64,000 nucleotides of DNA from Sphagnum compactum (taxonomy: Eukaryota; Bryophyta; Sphagnopsida; Sphagnales): contig OZ234502.1 in NCBI GenBank assembly GCA_965153455.1, positions 5,249,267-5,313,266 of the forward strand, in the 5' to 3' direction. A program made the translations under genes and the position numbers. The notes under the pieces are model-generated. The model was not told where the DNA came from. It saw only the letters and a list, made by a program, of their open reading frames with translations, and made no database searches. Positions 34,760 to 45,921 of this stretch are shown here, piece after piece (position 1 is the first letter of the stretch; each line of letters starts with the position of its first letter).

Positions 34760-35474
34760 AGTGTGGTGCATGAATGTGCAATGTTATTTTCTCACGCCTC
34801 ACTCATAAACATGAGGGACTTAAAAACTTTCAACTCACACTTGAAAGCTAAATTGGGTAGCTCTTCATGAGCTAGTAATTAAGGTGGAAGAATCAAAAGA
34901 TGGGGGAAATTAAATAAGTCACCTTCTACTATCTCTGCATCCTGATGATGGTAGTAGAGTGGCACATGTTTATGAGTATACAAGGGATTCTTATGGCCTG
35001 GTATTACAACTAGTAAAGACCCTTTCTTTTCCCTAATTGGGGATCCAAACTAGTGGACCTTCTTCAGGCATCCCTAATCCACATCCAAATGAGTTGTTTG
35101 GGTAGCCTAATCCACGACTATATAATTAATTTAGGGCTTGAACTTGAGCAAGCTGATGATGTTGGATGTAGTAGTAACTGTGGCCCAAGAATTAATTATT
35201 ACTGCAAACAAAACCCAAATTTTTGTCAAGAATTTGAAGGTTGATTAAACTCGAACTTTTTCTTTTTTTCAAGAACTGGACCCAGAAGAATTCCATGAAA
35301 CAACCATGGAATTTGGACAACCATGGAATTTGGTGTTTTTTTCTGTGATACTGATGATGAACAAGCAAGCATGGAATTGGATTTGTTGTGAAGTGTTGAT
35401 GAAATTCACCAAGTGATGATCTAATTTGGTGGCTGGTGTCGATGGGGGAGGGTAGTACAAGTTATTAGAAGAGA
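34760..35474. other. 3' flank of the GT34 gene
   Basis: This is probably the 3' UTR and downstream sequence of the minus-strand GT34 gene. An 18-base word (CATGGAATTTGG) is tandemly repeated near 35306-35332. No other gene is seen. Confidence 0.5.
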
Positions 35475-37074
35475 TTAACTTACATGATGGGCCACTGCTT
35501 TTGGTTTTGGAGATTGATTGATGAGGGGCTGAACTGAAGCTGTTTCCAGAGTTGGATGCTTGAACCCATAATGGCTGATCACTTGGTTATCTGCAAAGTT
35601 GATAGCCCTCTCCATTTGGGTAATACATTGCTCAGGTGTGTAGCCTGGATTGATCACTCCTTCACAAAATTCACAACCACAGAAATGTGTGACAAATGGC
35701 CATCGGTCGTCCCCATACAAGCCTGGTTTGTACTTCGCCATCATGTCTTCGAATTTCTCTGTCAGAATTCGCCAGTAGCCTTGGAAGTAGTAGGAACTTT
35801 CTAGATAGATCTTGGAACCCCACTTCTCCCTGAATATCGCAGCAATATTGATCAGGCGCAAAACAAGCACATAAATTACACGATCATAGTGTGCATTTTA
35901 GCTTTGATTTGATTTTTCCAGAACCTGAGCTAGGACCTGAAGAACCTCCTGGCTAATACAGTACCCAGATGATTCATTTCAGCTGCCAACACTGAAAATA
36001 TTAGATTGGTGGTAGCTACCTGTCAGCAATCATGAGATACACAAGAGCAGACTGGTCGTCGGCTTGGCCTTGAGGTCTATCAGGGAGGGCCTGAGAGAGC
36101 AGCGGGCCGATGGCATCTCGGATGGGCCCTAGTGGACTCATGGGAGCCCAGGCGTGCAGCAGATCCATGGACCACTGGCAGTTGCGGAGGATGAAGACGC
36201 CGGCATTGAGAGCAAGCCAGCTCCTCTTCTCGTACACCGCATCTTCCCATCCGTGAACCACCATGTTGTAGTTCGCGTATTTCTCAAAGGGTAGCTCGAA
36301 GGACATGTCTGTGAAGACGGCGTCGCTGTCCATCCACCAGATCCAGTCCACCTCAGGATGCTTAAGCATGAGCATGTGAGTGAGGAAGACTTTTACCCAC
36401 CAGATGGTCATTTCATCATCCATCTTGTCCATGTTGTAGTAGATCTCGATCCCGTGCAATCGGCAGTAGTCCACCTTGTTCTTTATGGCTTTCAGCAGCA
36501 TTTGATCCCCTTGTTTGTTGGAGCAGGAGTTTGGGTGCGAGCTGGTGACCAGAAGGATGCGAGGTGGTGCAGCTTTTGAACTCTGATGATGATCGGCTTC
36601 TTCTGTAGTACTGGTGTCATTTCCAGCACTGTCTGCGGCCTTCTTCAGTTTCGCCTTTGCAATGGCACGTCGCTGGTCCCAGTCTTTGATTCTGGGACCA
36701 AATTTTGTGAACTTGGGATTTGAGTTTAGAACCTCCTGCATATTTTCATCTATCTCTTTCAGAAGTCTCTTGACCTCCTCCGGTGATGCAGGAGCTTCTG
36801 AATCTGCTGCCGCTTGTGTCGCGACTCTACCAGCGGTTTTGGCCTGCACGGCTTTCTTAACCGAAGCAGCTGCGGAAACCGGTTTACGATCGATCGGGTT
36901 GCTCACGCTGAAGACTATCAATGTGCAGACGGCAACAGCCGCACAAATGATATAAACCGTTCTGCGTTGAGGCTTGTTCCCATGTAACTTCCCTCCTCTA
37001 TGACCAGCAGCGCCGCGGAGTACCCTGTGGTACCACGGGTCTAAGATCTCGCTCGATACTTCTTTCCTCATCAT
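35475..37074 (-). CDS. GT34 family glycosyltransferase, probable xyloglucan 6-xylosyltransferase, 2 exons
   Basis: Exons are 37074-36020 and 35829-35475 on the minus strand (intron of 190 bases, GT-AG), giving 469 residues, close to Arabidopsis XXT length. It is a type II membrane protein: short basic cytosolic head, one membrane anchor at about 39-57, a stem (about 60-170) with a PRIKDWDQRRA segment, then the GT34 domain. The catalytic domain starts at PRILLVTSSHPNSC and carries the metal and nucleotide-sugar DSD motif at 249-251 within WIWWMDSDAVF. GWEDAVYEKRSWLALNAGVF and the exon-2 words GDDRWPFVTHFCGCEFC and NQVISHYGFKH follow. The family acts in the Golgi lumen, adding alpha-1,6-xylose from UDP-xylose to the glucan backbone of xyloglucan; a galactomannan galactosyltransferase is the alternative within GT34. 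The gene starts with two ATG codons in a row. The stop overlaps a donor-like GTAAGT, so a further 3' exon is possible, but the length fits as it stands. Confidence 0.95.
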
Positions 37075-40000
37075 ATTCTCTGGCTGATCAGGGCCTTGCT
37101 ACTACGGCGCTGCAGTGCCAGCTAAGTATAGCTCAATCTCCTCCTCGACTACTAGCTACACTAGGGATCAATCAATCGGTTGGATATGAGCAGCTCAAAC
37201 AATTGATCTCAAACGACCAGGCTCATGACTTGCCCAAGAGCAGATGCCATCACCTAGAGAATTGTAACAACTCTAGAATATATGTTGTGGCAAATTTACT
37301 GCACGTACGAGATATGCAACGAAACAAGAACTAGTAGTACTTGTGCTGCTGTTGCTACAACTACTTAGACTCTACAAACAATCTACTACATATATATGCT
37401 GCCAATCTTCAAAAAAATCTCGATGACTCATGGAACAACAGAAAGTATAACTCCGACTGCACAATTCTTCATGTGCTCGAATCGACTAATGAGTGATCCG
37501 AGTCATGAATTTTGCTGCTAGAGTACTATTCCCGGAATTCATGCATGTCACTCTCAACCAACCATAGTTGGAGGAGCTGCAGCTGTGAATACGGAACAGC
37601 TAGACTTGCTGTCTGTTCCACAATCAATCCGTGCCACAAGTACTTGCTATCTGGCCTGGAAAACGATGCTAAATATACCCACACTGCATCACTCCAACCT
37701 CGACCTCGCCTTATTACTCAGGACTCCCTAGAACTGCAAGTACTCGCACATCGTAGTGTAGCGATTAGATCGAGAGAGTATCATGGGCCCACTACTCCAA
37801 TCTTCCACTTTTGACTTGATTGGGATCCCATGAGGAGCTGGATCATGAGACCACGCCTTAGGAGCCGCGAGCGAGGCTGATCCAGCACTTCAGCTAACAG
37901 AATGTGCAGCAGGTGGTAGAGCATGATCCCCAGTGGTGCTCAGTATGTGACCCTTAGCAAAAATATTTCTCACATCCAGGTTTTATTTACTTTTCCTGTG
38001 ACCTTACCCGTACAATTGAAACTGAGAGTGCAAATAGGTGGGAGACTACTAATAGCAAACCACCTGGACGAATCATTATGATCGGCCGATCAGAAACGGG
38101 AAGAAGCAGCAGTGAGATTGTATTTATTACACTCTTCTTTACCACAGCTTTGTTTTGTTGCGCCATTTACCAGCCTCAGCAAAGTGTGCAAGCATGCGGG
38201 AGCGATAATCATTTTCCTGAGACAAACCGGCATGTTTTGACTTTTCTTCATTTAATTTTAATGTGCAGGGTCACATACTGAGCATCGCTGGGATGCTCTG
38301 AAAGTGACGACAACCTAGAAGGTAATAATAATAAGAATAATTTACATCCAATTCCCCTCACATAATACTATATATTAGGGAGCATGATAATAGCATCCGT
38401 CCGTGCGTCCGTCCTCCACAAAATATTTTGGTTTCGTGATTCATTGAAGCAGCTGCTGCTGCTGCTGATTCGAACCAACAACAGCCACGAGGCTCATCAT
38501 CATCATCATCATGAGTGCAAATCGGAGTAGTGTGTCCCAGCCACCACCAAACGCCCACTATGATGAAACAAATCAGCCGTTTTCCTTTCTCGCGGGGATC
38601 TAAAGCACTCGAGTGAGTAAAGTGCATGCATTATTATTGCGCGACATAAGCCGGCCCACATTCATACATACAGGGACATACCCATTTTCGCATTCTCCTC
38701 AAAACCCACGTTCAACTAATTTGCACGTGATCACTTTTACCCTTTTGCCGCTCCCCATTTCTCTCTCTTCCCAGCTACGCAGGTAGCTACATACTAGTTC
38801 ATCTGTACTTGGCAAGGTACCACGAGCAGCATGATATTAGTAGCTAGTTACCAACAGTGCTTTTTTTTCTTCTTTTTTCCCCCTTACATTTTTAATCTTT
38901 TGCCCAATAAAAAAACTGGGCAATTAAAAACTAATCTAATGTAAGCTCAATTAACTTTCCAAATTTTTTGGAATTTCTTTCACATTCTTATGATAACATA
39001 AATTTGATTTTTAAAAAAAACCAAACCCTGGTTACTACACCCTAAGAAGCTACATACTAGCTAGCTAACTATCGATCCTAGATGTAGTAGTGACCTGCTA
39101 GATAGCTTGCTACTAGTTAGCAACTTAGCAGTAGCTAGTATGCAAGCTAGCTTCTAGATACTAGAAGCTAGCTACTGTATCAAAGAATCGGTAGGAGCGT
39201 TTCAAATCTCGGTAGGTGTGTAGTAGTAGCAAATGGTGCAAAATCTAGATTGTGCAATGGGAACAAGCACTAGAAAGAAAATGAGTAATTGGAGTGGGGG
39301 CGGATGTATAATTGGAACCCATCATTCTGCTTGCTAGATATATAGGGTAGACTCTCTCCTTTCAGATTAAAATAAAGCCTAGCATGCATGGGACTGCCGT
39401 GATGTCGTTTTACTGACAATGGACAATTTGTAATGTGTAGAGAATTTGCAGTGGGAAATCTGGTGCACCTAAGAGCAGTGGGTGAACCAGCAAAACATTG
39501 GTACCTTCACATACCTTCACCTTCTTGAGTGGCTCTCTTTAGCCCCTGGGAAATGTGAAATTTGGACTCATATAAACTTATAAACAGTAAGGTGAAACCC
39601 TGCCCTAGATCGATGTCTCCTGCCCTTGCCCCCAACAATAACCAGTAGCTCATCACATAATGAGTCTGCCCTTCATGGCAGGTTCAAACCAGTGTTGGGT
39701 GGGTACTGGTTTTTGTTTTGGGTATTAATTGATTATCAGATCAGGTATATGCATATGTGCAAGCTGAATCTTACTTTTTCAAAAATTCAAACTCTCTCTC
39801 GCAACCAGACCCACCATAGGAGAATAACAATGTAAGGTGTCTCTCGAAAACCCAGATCAATAACCTTTTCATATTCAGATTCTGCTACTTTTGTATTGCA
39901 AAGAAAAAAGAATTCCTCAGATTCCCTTAGCTGTTGAAAACAATCAATTAAGCATTTTCAATTATGATTCAAGAAACATATGTGTTCAAAATTACAAAAC

Positions 40001-41189
40001 TTCAGTGTCATAGTAGATTGTCCGCAGCTTGCCTTTGTAACCTTGAAAGATTTAAGACTTTTTGTCAAAGCCTTAATGACTCAGCAAAGATCCAACCTCA
40101 AAATCCCTAACCAAAATTTCATAAATCATGAGCCAATGATCATCGATGTGTTTCTCCTAGGTGCTGGGGCAACCCTCCAGGTAAGGAGCCTCCTCATGGC
40201 TTACAAATGTGTGTTTATAGACATTATTCAAAAATAAAATGCTCTCCTCTAAGAGAATTCCTGAATTAGTTTATGAAACTATAAGAGGGATGATGGGGGC
40301 TCATTTGGGCCATTGAACACCTAAGGTGAATGACACCTACATTGGTGCTGTAGACAGGGTGAAGACTTTATGGATAACTCTATTACCCTTGTGCACTAAA
40401 TCAGGGTCTGCGAGTCAAAATTTATCATTGTCCAGGTTAAAATGCATCTCGAAAAGGTCCTCCTCACTCGAAAAGGTGACAATACCAATGTCGGTGCTGG
40501 GTTTCACCCTGGTCGGGTGGTGGAGACCACAAAATGTAACACCTTTGCCAGCCCGACCTCTCTCATTTTCACCTTTGTAACAACCCTGCTCGTGCTTTAC
40601 ATAGCCATGGAGAATTTTGACTTTGACTACTTTTGGGATTTGATTTTAAAAGAAAATACATGCAAAATTTATCTGGGTGTTCAGATGGGTTATGTTTAGG
40701 GTTGTGGTTTTTATTTCATCATTATTATTTTTTAATGGAACCCTTTTTCAGTCTTGAGTTCAGTTTTTTTTGGATGTTTAAAGCTTTTTGATTCCGATCA
40801 TTTTCACAAAGAATTTAGAGCTAAATCCATTTAAGACAAGGTCCAATTTCATTTTCATTACACAACTTTTTTTTTATAAAATACATTATTTTTTTCAACT
40901 AGTGCACACAATTTGAAAAAAATAGTATATAATATTAATTATATACAACAAATCAAATGTAATAACTTGTTTAAAATATAGGGCACAAAGTTTATATGTT
41001 TTCAATAAAAAATTGTACTTATGTACTTTAAAAACTTAAACCTTTTCAAAATGGGCCAGCTCCCCAGTTCAGGTTCTATTGAAAATATTCTGATTCTCTG
41101 GTTAGGTTCCAAAGGCAGTTTCAAGGAAACATGAAACCCCTAGTGGAAACTAGAGCTTGTTGGTATTTTTTGGATGTTTTCACTTTAAA
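37075..41189. other. GT34 upstream region and intergenic DNA
   Basis: 37075-39350 has more balanced base composition than the flanks and many AGCTAG words; it probably holds the promoter and 5' UTR of GT34. CAGCAG and CTG triplet runs lie at 38448-38468 and a CAT repeat at 38496-38512. From 39400 the DNA is AT-rich with no recognised feature. No reading frame here has a domain signature. Confidence 0.45.
39145..39173. repeat. 13-bp perfect inverted repeat in an AGCTAG-rich tract
   Basis: AGCTAGCTTCTAG (39145-39157) is followed after ATA by its exact complement CTAGAAGCTAGCT (39161-39173). The surrounding 39050-39180 is packed with CTAG and AGCTAG words giving several overlapping dyads. Confidence 0.85.
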
Positions 41190-41317
41190 AAATTTTGTCA
41201 AGGTAATTTAAATTTCACAAACATGGAGAATTTTCAAAAAAAATTGACCTTCACTAATTTTAAATTTACTTTTAAATTCTCCATTTTTGTGAAATTTAAA
41301 TTACCTTGACAAAATTT
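41190..41317. repeat. Inverted repeat, 45-bp arms
   Basis: Left arm 41190-41234 (starting AAATTTTGTCAAGGTAATTT) and right arm 41273-41317 (ending ATTACCTTGACAAAATTT) are complementary with very few mismatches, with a loop of about 38 bases. It is AT-rich. It could be a small fold-back element or the core of a larger one; no target duplication was identified. Confidence 0.85.
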
Positions 41318-41795
41318 GAAGAAGCATCTGCAGTAGTACAATAAGTGCTCGGGAAGGTCAAGTGCTAGACCCACAAAAAAAAGAAAAAGAAAAAACAACT
41401 AATGAATTGATAGAATGTGGAACCAGAGTATGCAGCCAATTATTGTTTTTTTTTAATTTTAATAACTGTCATGTAGTTTTTTTTTTTTTTTAAAAATTGC
41501 AACCACACAGGTTATCAATATCAAAAGAATTTGAGTGCAGAATTTCTACACTATTCAAAAAATTCAATAATAATGCGGTTATGCATAAAAGTAGGTTATC
41601 AAATAATCAATTAATACCCACGGTTTAACTTATTGATTCAACAACAATTATAATCTTTTAAAAAAATTATAATTATAATTTCATTTTTTCTAGTTATCAT
41701 TTTTTCGTATTAGTATTTAAAGATTGATAACCTACATGGATGATAATTGAGTCATCCAAGTAGGTTATTATATTTTTTAATTTCTCGTCATTTTG
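41318..41795. other. AT-rich DNA, no feature
   Basis: Poly-T tracts (41448-41455 and 41478-41491) are present. TAGGTTATCAAATAATC and a later ATAACCTACATGGATGATAA form a loose inverted pair. No gene is seen. Confidence 0.4.
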
Positions 41796-42125
41796 ACCCC
41801 TCCTACTTCATCAGTGCATAAATTTCTCATTTTGGGTTCAAATTGAGCAATTTAAACTGCTCTGAAATTGCCATCTTAAGCTCTACAAATCATTTTGTAA
41901 CTCTAAAGGCAACAAAATAATATTTAAGGATTTCTTGAGGGGTTTGGAAATAAGGCTATGAGTTGTTCAATTGAGAATTTTGAGGACATGTAATTTTCTT
42001 GTCTCTAATCTGTTTTTGTCGATTTTTAGTGCAACAAATGTGTCAAGAAGAGGGCTCCATCTACTCTTTGAACACCATAAACAAGGGGCCCTCCTTGAAA
42101 AACCGAAAGCCTTACCTTAATTGTT
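41796..42125 (+). repeat. Dispersed repeat family R3, copy 2
   Basis: This aligns with 4583-4902 and 49260-49630 in the same orientation. Shared words include CCCCTCCTACTT, TTTTTAGTGCAACAAATG and GAACACCATAAACAAGG. It is non-coding. Confidence 0.75.
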
Positions 42126-42961
42126 CAAACATCCGCCTGGCTACCCTAGTTTATAGCTTCTTGCTTTATAACTGACCACCTAGGCAGCACCAATGTTGAA
42201 AATTTAAATATGTCAAATTTATTTGTTTTCTCTCAAAAATAATGATTTTTTGAAAAAATCCAAAAAAATCCTTCTTACAAATCATAGAGCTTTCTTTTTT
42301 GCACTTTCATCAAATTTTTTAAACTTTAGGTTTTAAAATATCCCCTAACTTGGGATTTAAAAATTTAAAAAAAAAATAATCCAATGACCGGTCTATGAGA
42401 ATCGAATGTGAAAACCGATTGTCAAGTAACAAAATTCTCTTTAGTATATATTGGTGTTGCACTTTTAGGTTTAGGGTTCACAAATGGAAATGACCCGGAT
42501 CTTTTAATTGTCATTCATTGCCAATAAGCAAGGGCCACATTGGGTTTTCGATATTCCCTTTTGAAGCATCATCAATCAAATGTGGGAAAATAAAACTTGA
42601 AGAAAAGTTTTTTTGTTTTTGGTTATCATCATCATCATCCACACAACATGGAGATGAGATATATTACAATGATGAAACATTTGGATTGCATCATGCTGCT
42701 GCACAAATGGGTCCCTTTTTTTCTTTAAACCCTAGGGTCAGTTTCATCATTAAATAATCTTTTAAGATAGTGAAGTGAAAATCTGAATAAGTTGCGGTGT
42801 TGAAAACCATCATAAAAATTATTGCACACTACAATCTGAATAATTTCACTTTTCATACGAACAATATCATAGCACAGATCATGTTAAAAATTTTAACAAT
42901 TTAAAATTTATGAAACGTGTTTTTAGTATGTAGTATTCCAATGGAATGAATATATTCTCTG
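42126..42961. other. AT-rich DNA, no feature
   Basis: No gene or repeat is recognised. A CAT triplet run lies near 42625-42640. Confidence 0.4.
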
Positions 42962-43208
42962 GAGTAGACCTGACTTTTTATTTCTCTGTGTACTTTGAGG
43001 GATGTCCCCCCAGCAGAAGAACCCTACTAGGGTGTTATGCCATGGGGAAATCCCCCTTATTTTAAAATGTTCCCATGTTCCCATAAAAAGATAGTCATTT
43101 ATGTGCGTGCATGAAGGTTTCTGTACTTGTGGGTTCTTCTGAGGTTCAAGAACACGCTCAGGTGATGGTCCTCCTTTGCAAGAACCCACTCGTACAAGAA
43201 CCTTAAAA
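42962..43208 (-). mobile_element. Dispersed element R4, copy 1 (inverted)
   Basis: The reverse complement aligns with 49852-50125 over most of its length, for example the GCATAACA...CCCTAG...GGGTTCTTCTGCTGGGG block. One end is a fold-back of about 95 bases (43109-43206) with arms AAGGTTTCTGTACTTGTGGG and, reverse complemented, AAGGTTCTTGTACGAGTGGG. Non-coding, probably a non-autonomous DNA element. Confidence 0.7.
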
Positions 43209-45220
43209 TGATGTAATGTGAGAAACAATCCAGGTATTTTCTTTTTAATTTGAGAATGAAACTAAACAAATTTCATCAATGTTGTTGACATTAGTTCAAT
43301 TGGGTAACAAAAATTAGCTAATTTTTAATTCCATGTTGTAACACAATCTCTCACTTAGCATGAGTGATTATTTGTGTGCATTGCAATGTCAAAATGGATT
43401 TCCAGTTACCCCAAAATCATAAATCGATATTAGAGTGGTCATTTCAGAACTCAATACGCTTTGTACTCATTATCAACTGAGACACACAAAAAAAAAACAC
43501 TGGTCCATTTAGGTTGCAGCAAATCTTTCCCAAAGATCATAGCCCAAGGTTGTGAGAATATTGAGCATTTAAGGTTCCGTATTGAATTATAAACCAGTTG
43601 CTTTGGATCATCAACTTGTTGAAGTCTTTTTCCATATTTCCAAATACCATCATACATTGTAGAGTAGTCCACAGCCCTGGCCTATCATAAGCTTCTTCAA
43701 CTATTAAATTTCTGCTTGAATTAAGGCATAATGGGACTTCCAACTCCCCGGACTCTTTTGGGACTTCCATTGAATTCTCAGTTTACAAACAAATAATTTG
43801 TTCTTGGTGATGAACTGTCCTTTGAATCTACTTTGTTGTAAAGAATTTGTTATTCATGATGAACTGGGAAGACTCCAAATAGTAGTGCAAATCAGTATTT
43901 ACAAGTTCCAGATTTTGGGTCTGTTTCAGTTCTGTGTAATCAGATCACAAATTCACATTTCCTTGTTGAAGTAGAAATGGGACCATACACCCAACCAGAT
44001 CACCAGTTCATCTTCCTTGTTGAAGTAGAACTTGAAATGTGAATTTTTGAATTCTTTGGGGGTGAAACCGCTACGCAAATGCAGTCAGCAGATTCGTTAA
44101 TAGTCGTGGTTTTCATTGTATAGCCAAATATATAGAAGGATGACTAAAGATTTTCACTTTATTTCTGGCTTATAGCCAAATTTGGCTAAACCTTCATAGG
44201 ATGGATGATTGCCACTTTTTCTACATCTTCCAATGAATGAAATTTGCCACTTAAGCAACAAACAGAAATTCCTAAAAGAAAAAACACTGTGTTGGATATG
44301 ATAAAAAAACTGCTACAAGCTCTCAAATAGGGGATATGGGTGGAGCAACTCTAAGACAACTATAAACTCCAAGGTGCATGTTAAGACTTTGATCATCTTC
44401 AAGTATCTTGTGTAAGCAAATGTGAAGTTGATAATATCACTTTTCCAAAGTATAGGAAAGACATTTCTTCCTTTCTTTCTGTGTAGGTAGTTCCAAAAGG
44501 TTGTAGAATATAAAACGGTGGAAACTTACTAGAAGTTAAGTTTACCAATCTCTCCTTGATCATAGACCACCACCACAATGATTGACCCTCTGACAAATCT
44601 TGCATTGTTCAGAGGTCCCCACAATGAATAGAAGAAGACAGGTGTGAGATTGCATTGCATTTTGTCAGGGGGACAGACAGAGAGAGGCTAGGGACACAAG
44701 ATGAAGTGGTGTAAGGTGACAAGGGAGTACTAAAGAGGACTTCCCTAGTGAAGGGGTTAAGCCTGACATCCGAACTACTTAGTTAGAGAAGATGGAAGTG
44801 GTGTCAAACCTCTCCTGAACTGTATATAATGATATGGTGCAACACCCACCCACCCGGTTTGATAACTAGTATAGAATCAAAGTTTTCAACAACAATATGT
44901 TTTGATGATCTTCTGAAATTTGTTGCCAGAACATGTACCATTGCAAACTTAGCAATTTCCTTTCCAGGTTCTGAAATTTTGGTTGTACCTCCAATTGCTT
45001 ACTGACATGTAATACATTGTCACATGAATCATTGGGACAACTTGTAGGAAAAGGGTTGTTGTATAGCATGTGATTCAGAAAGTACCAAGTGGCAAACAAT
45101 TTAGTTGATGAGAGATTTTTTTGATTGAATTTCATAACCAACTATTAACCCCCCAAACACTAGAAGTGTGAACCAATTTGTCTGCTTTTCAGTGTATTTT
45201 TTGCCTTTATTTGACATTTA
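43209..45220. other. Intergenic DNA with one R2 fragment
   Basis: 44110-44225 carries AGCCAAATTTGGCTAAACC and GGATGATTGCCAC, matching an arm of family R2 in inverted orientation. Otherwise no gene or structured feature is supported. Minus-strand frames at 43451-43770, 44399-44605 and 44866-45141 are unrecognised. Confidence 0.45.
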
Positions 45221-45359
45221 CACTAAAAGAAAAATCTCATTTTTTGACTTGTCTTAGGCGACTGAAAGTGTCTTTCGTGACTATTTTTGATCAAAAATAG
45301 TCACGAAAGACACTTTTAATCACCTAAGACAAGTCGAAAAATGGAGTTTTTCTTCTAGT
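45221..45359. mobile_element. CACTA-like fold-back MITE, near-perfect 139-bp hairpin
   Basis: The element starts CACTAAAAGAAAAATCTCAT and ends with a stretch whose reverse complement reads ACTAGAAGAAAAACTCCAT. The two halves are complementary over about 68 bases with few mismatches, meeting at a central TTTTTGATCAAAAA. CACTA-type ends of the form CACTANNAGAAAAA are known in plant CACTA transposons and their small derivatives. It has no coding capacity. Confidence 0.8.
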
Positions 45360-45848
45360 TATAATTAGGGGTTAATCATCAGCCAAGGTTAGAAACTTGC
45401 TAGGAAAAAGCTTGAAAGAAATAACATCAAATCATTCAAAAAAGAGTTGAGTAATCAATCAGCTTATGAATTTCTTTTTTTAATTGTAATTAAGTTTTTT
45501 TCTTAACTTTGTATTTGAGGTTTGTGGATGATTAAACGACCCATTTTCTAAATAGCCAAATCCATTCATGTTAAAACAAAGCACATTGAGATGCATGAAG
45601 AACACTTTTGTGAAAAAGAGTATTCCATTTATATTTAATGCAAAATGCTTTAATGACAAAACCACCAAAATCATCAAAATCAAAAATTGTCTACTCATGT
45701 CAGAAAAATGGTGTGTGCTATAAACCATAGTAATTTACACTGTGTAGGTACTACTCCGAGCCTTTGTGGTGCATACTCCAAGCCTCTAGATACATGTTTA
45801 GAGCCAGCACCCATCAGCACACACCCCATCGAGGATGGATGGTAAGTG
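45360..45848. other. Spacer between the two CACTA-like pieces
   Basis: AT-rich with a small minus-strand frame (45480-45728) of no known kind. No feature is supported. Confidence 0.4.
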
Positions 45849-45921
45849 ATAAAAAATAGTCGCAAAAAACACTTTTAGTCGCCTAAGACAAGTCGAAAAA
45901 TGGGATTTTTCTACTAGTGTC
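45849..45921. mobile_element. Half copy of the CACTA-like fold-back element
   Basis: Bases match the right half of 45221-45359 (TAGTCGC, CACTTTTAGTCGCCTAAGAC, AAGTCGAAAAATGGGATTTT) and end CTACTAGTG, the expected CACTAGTAG terminus. The left half is absent. Confidence 0.75.
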
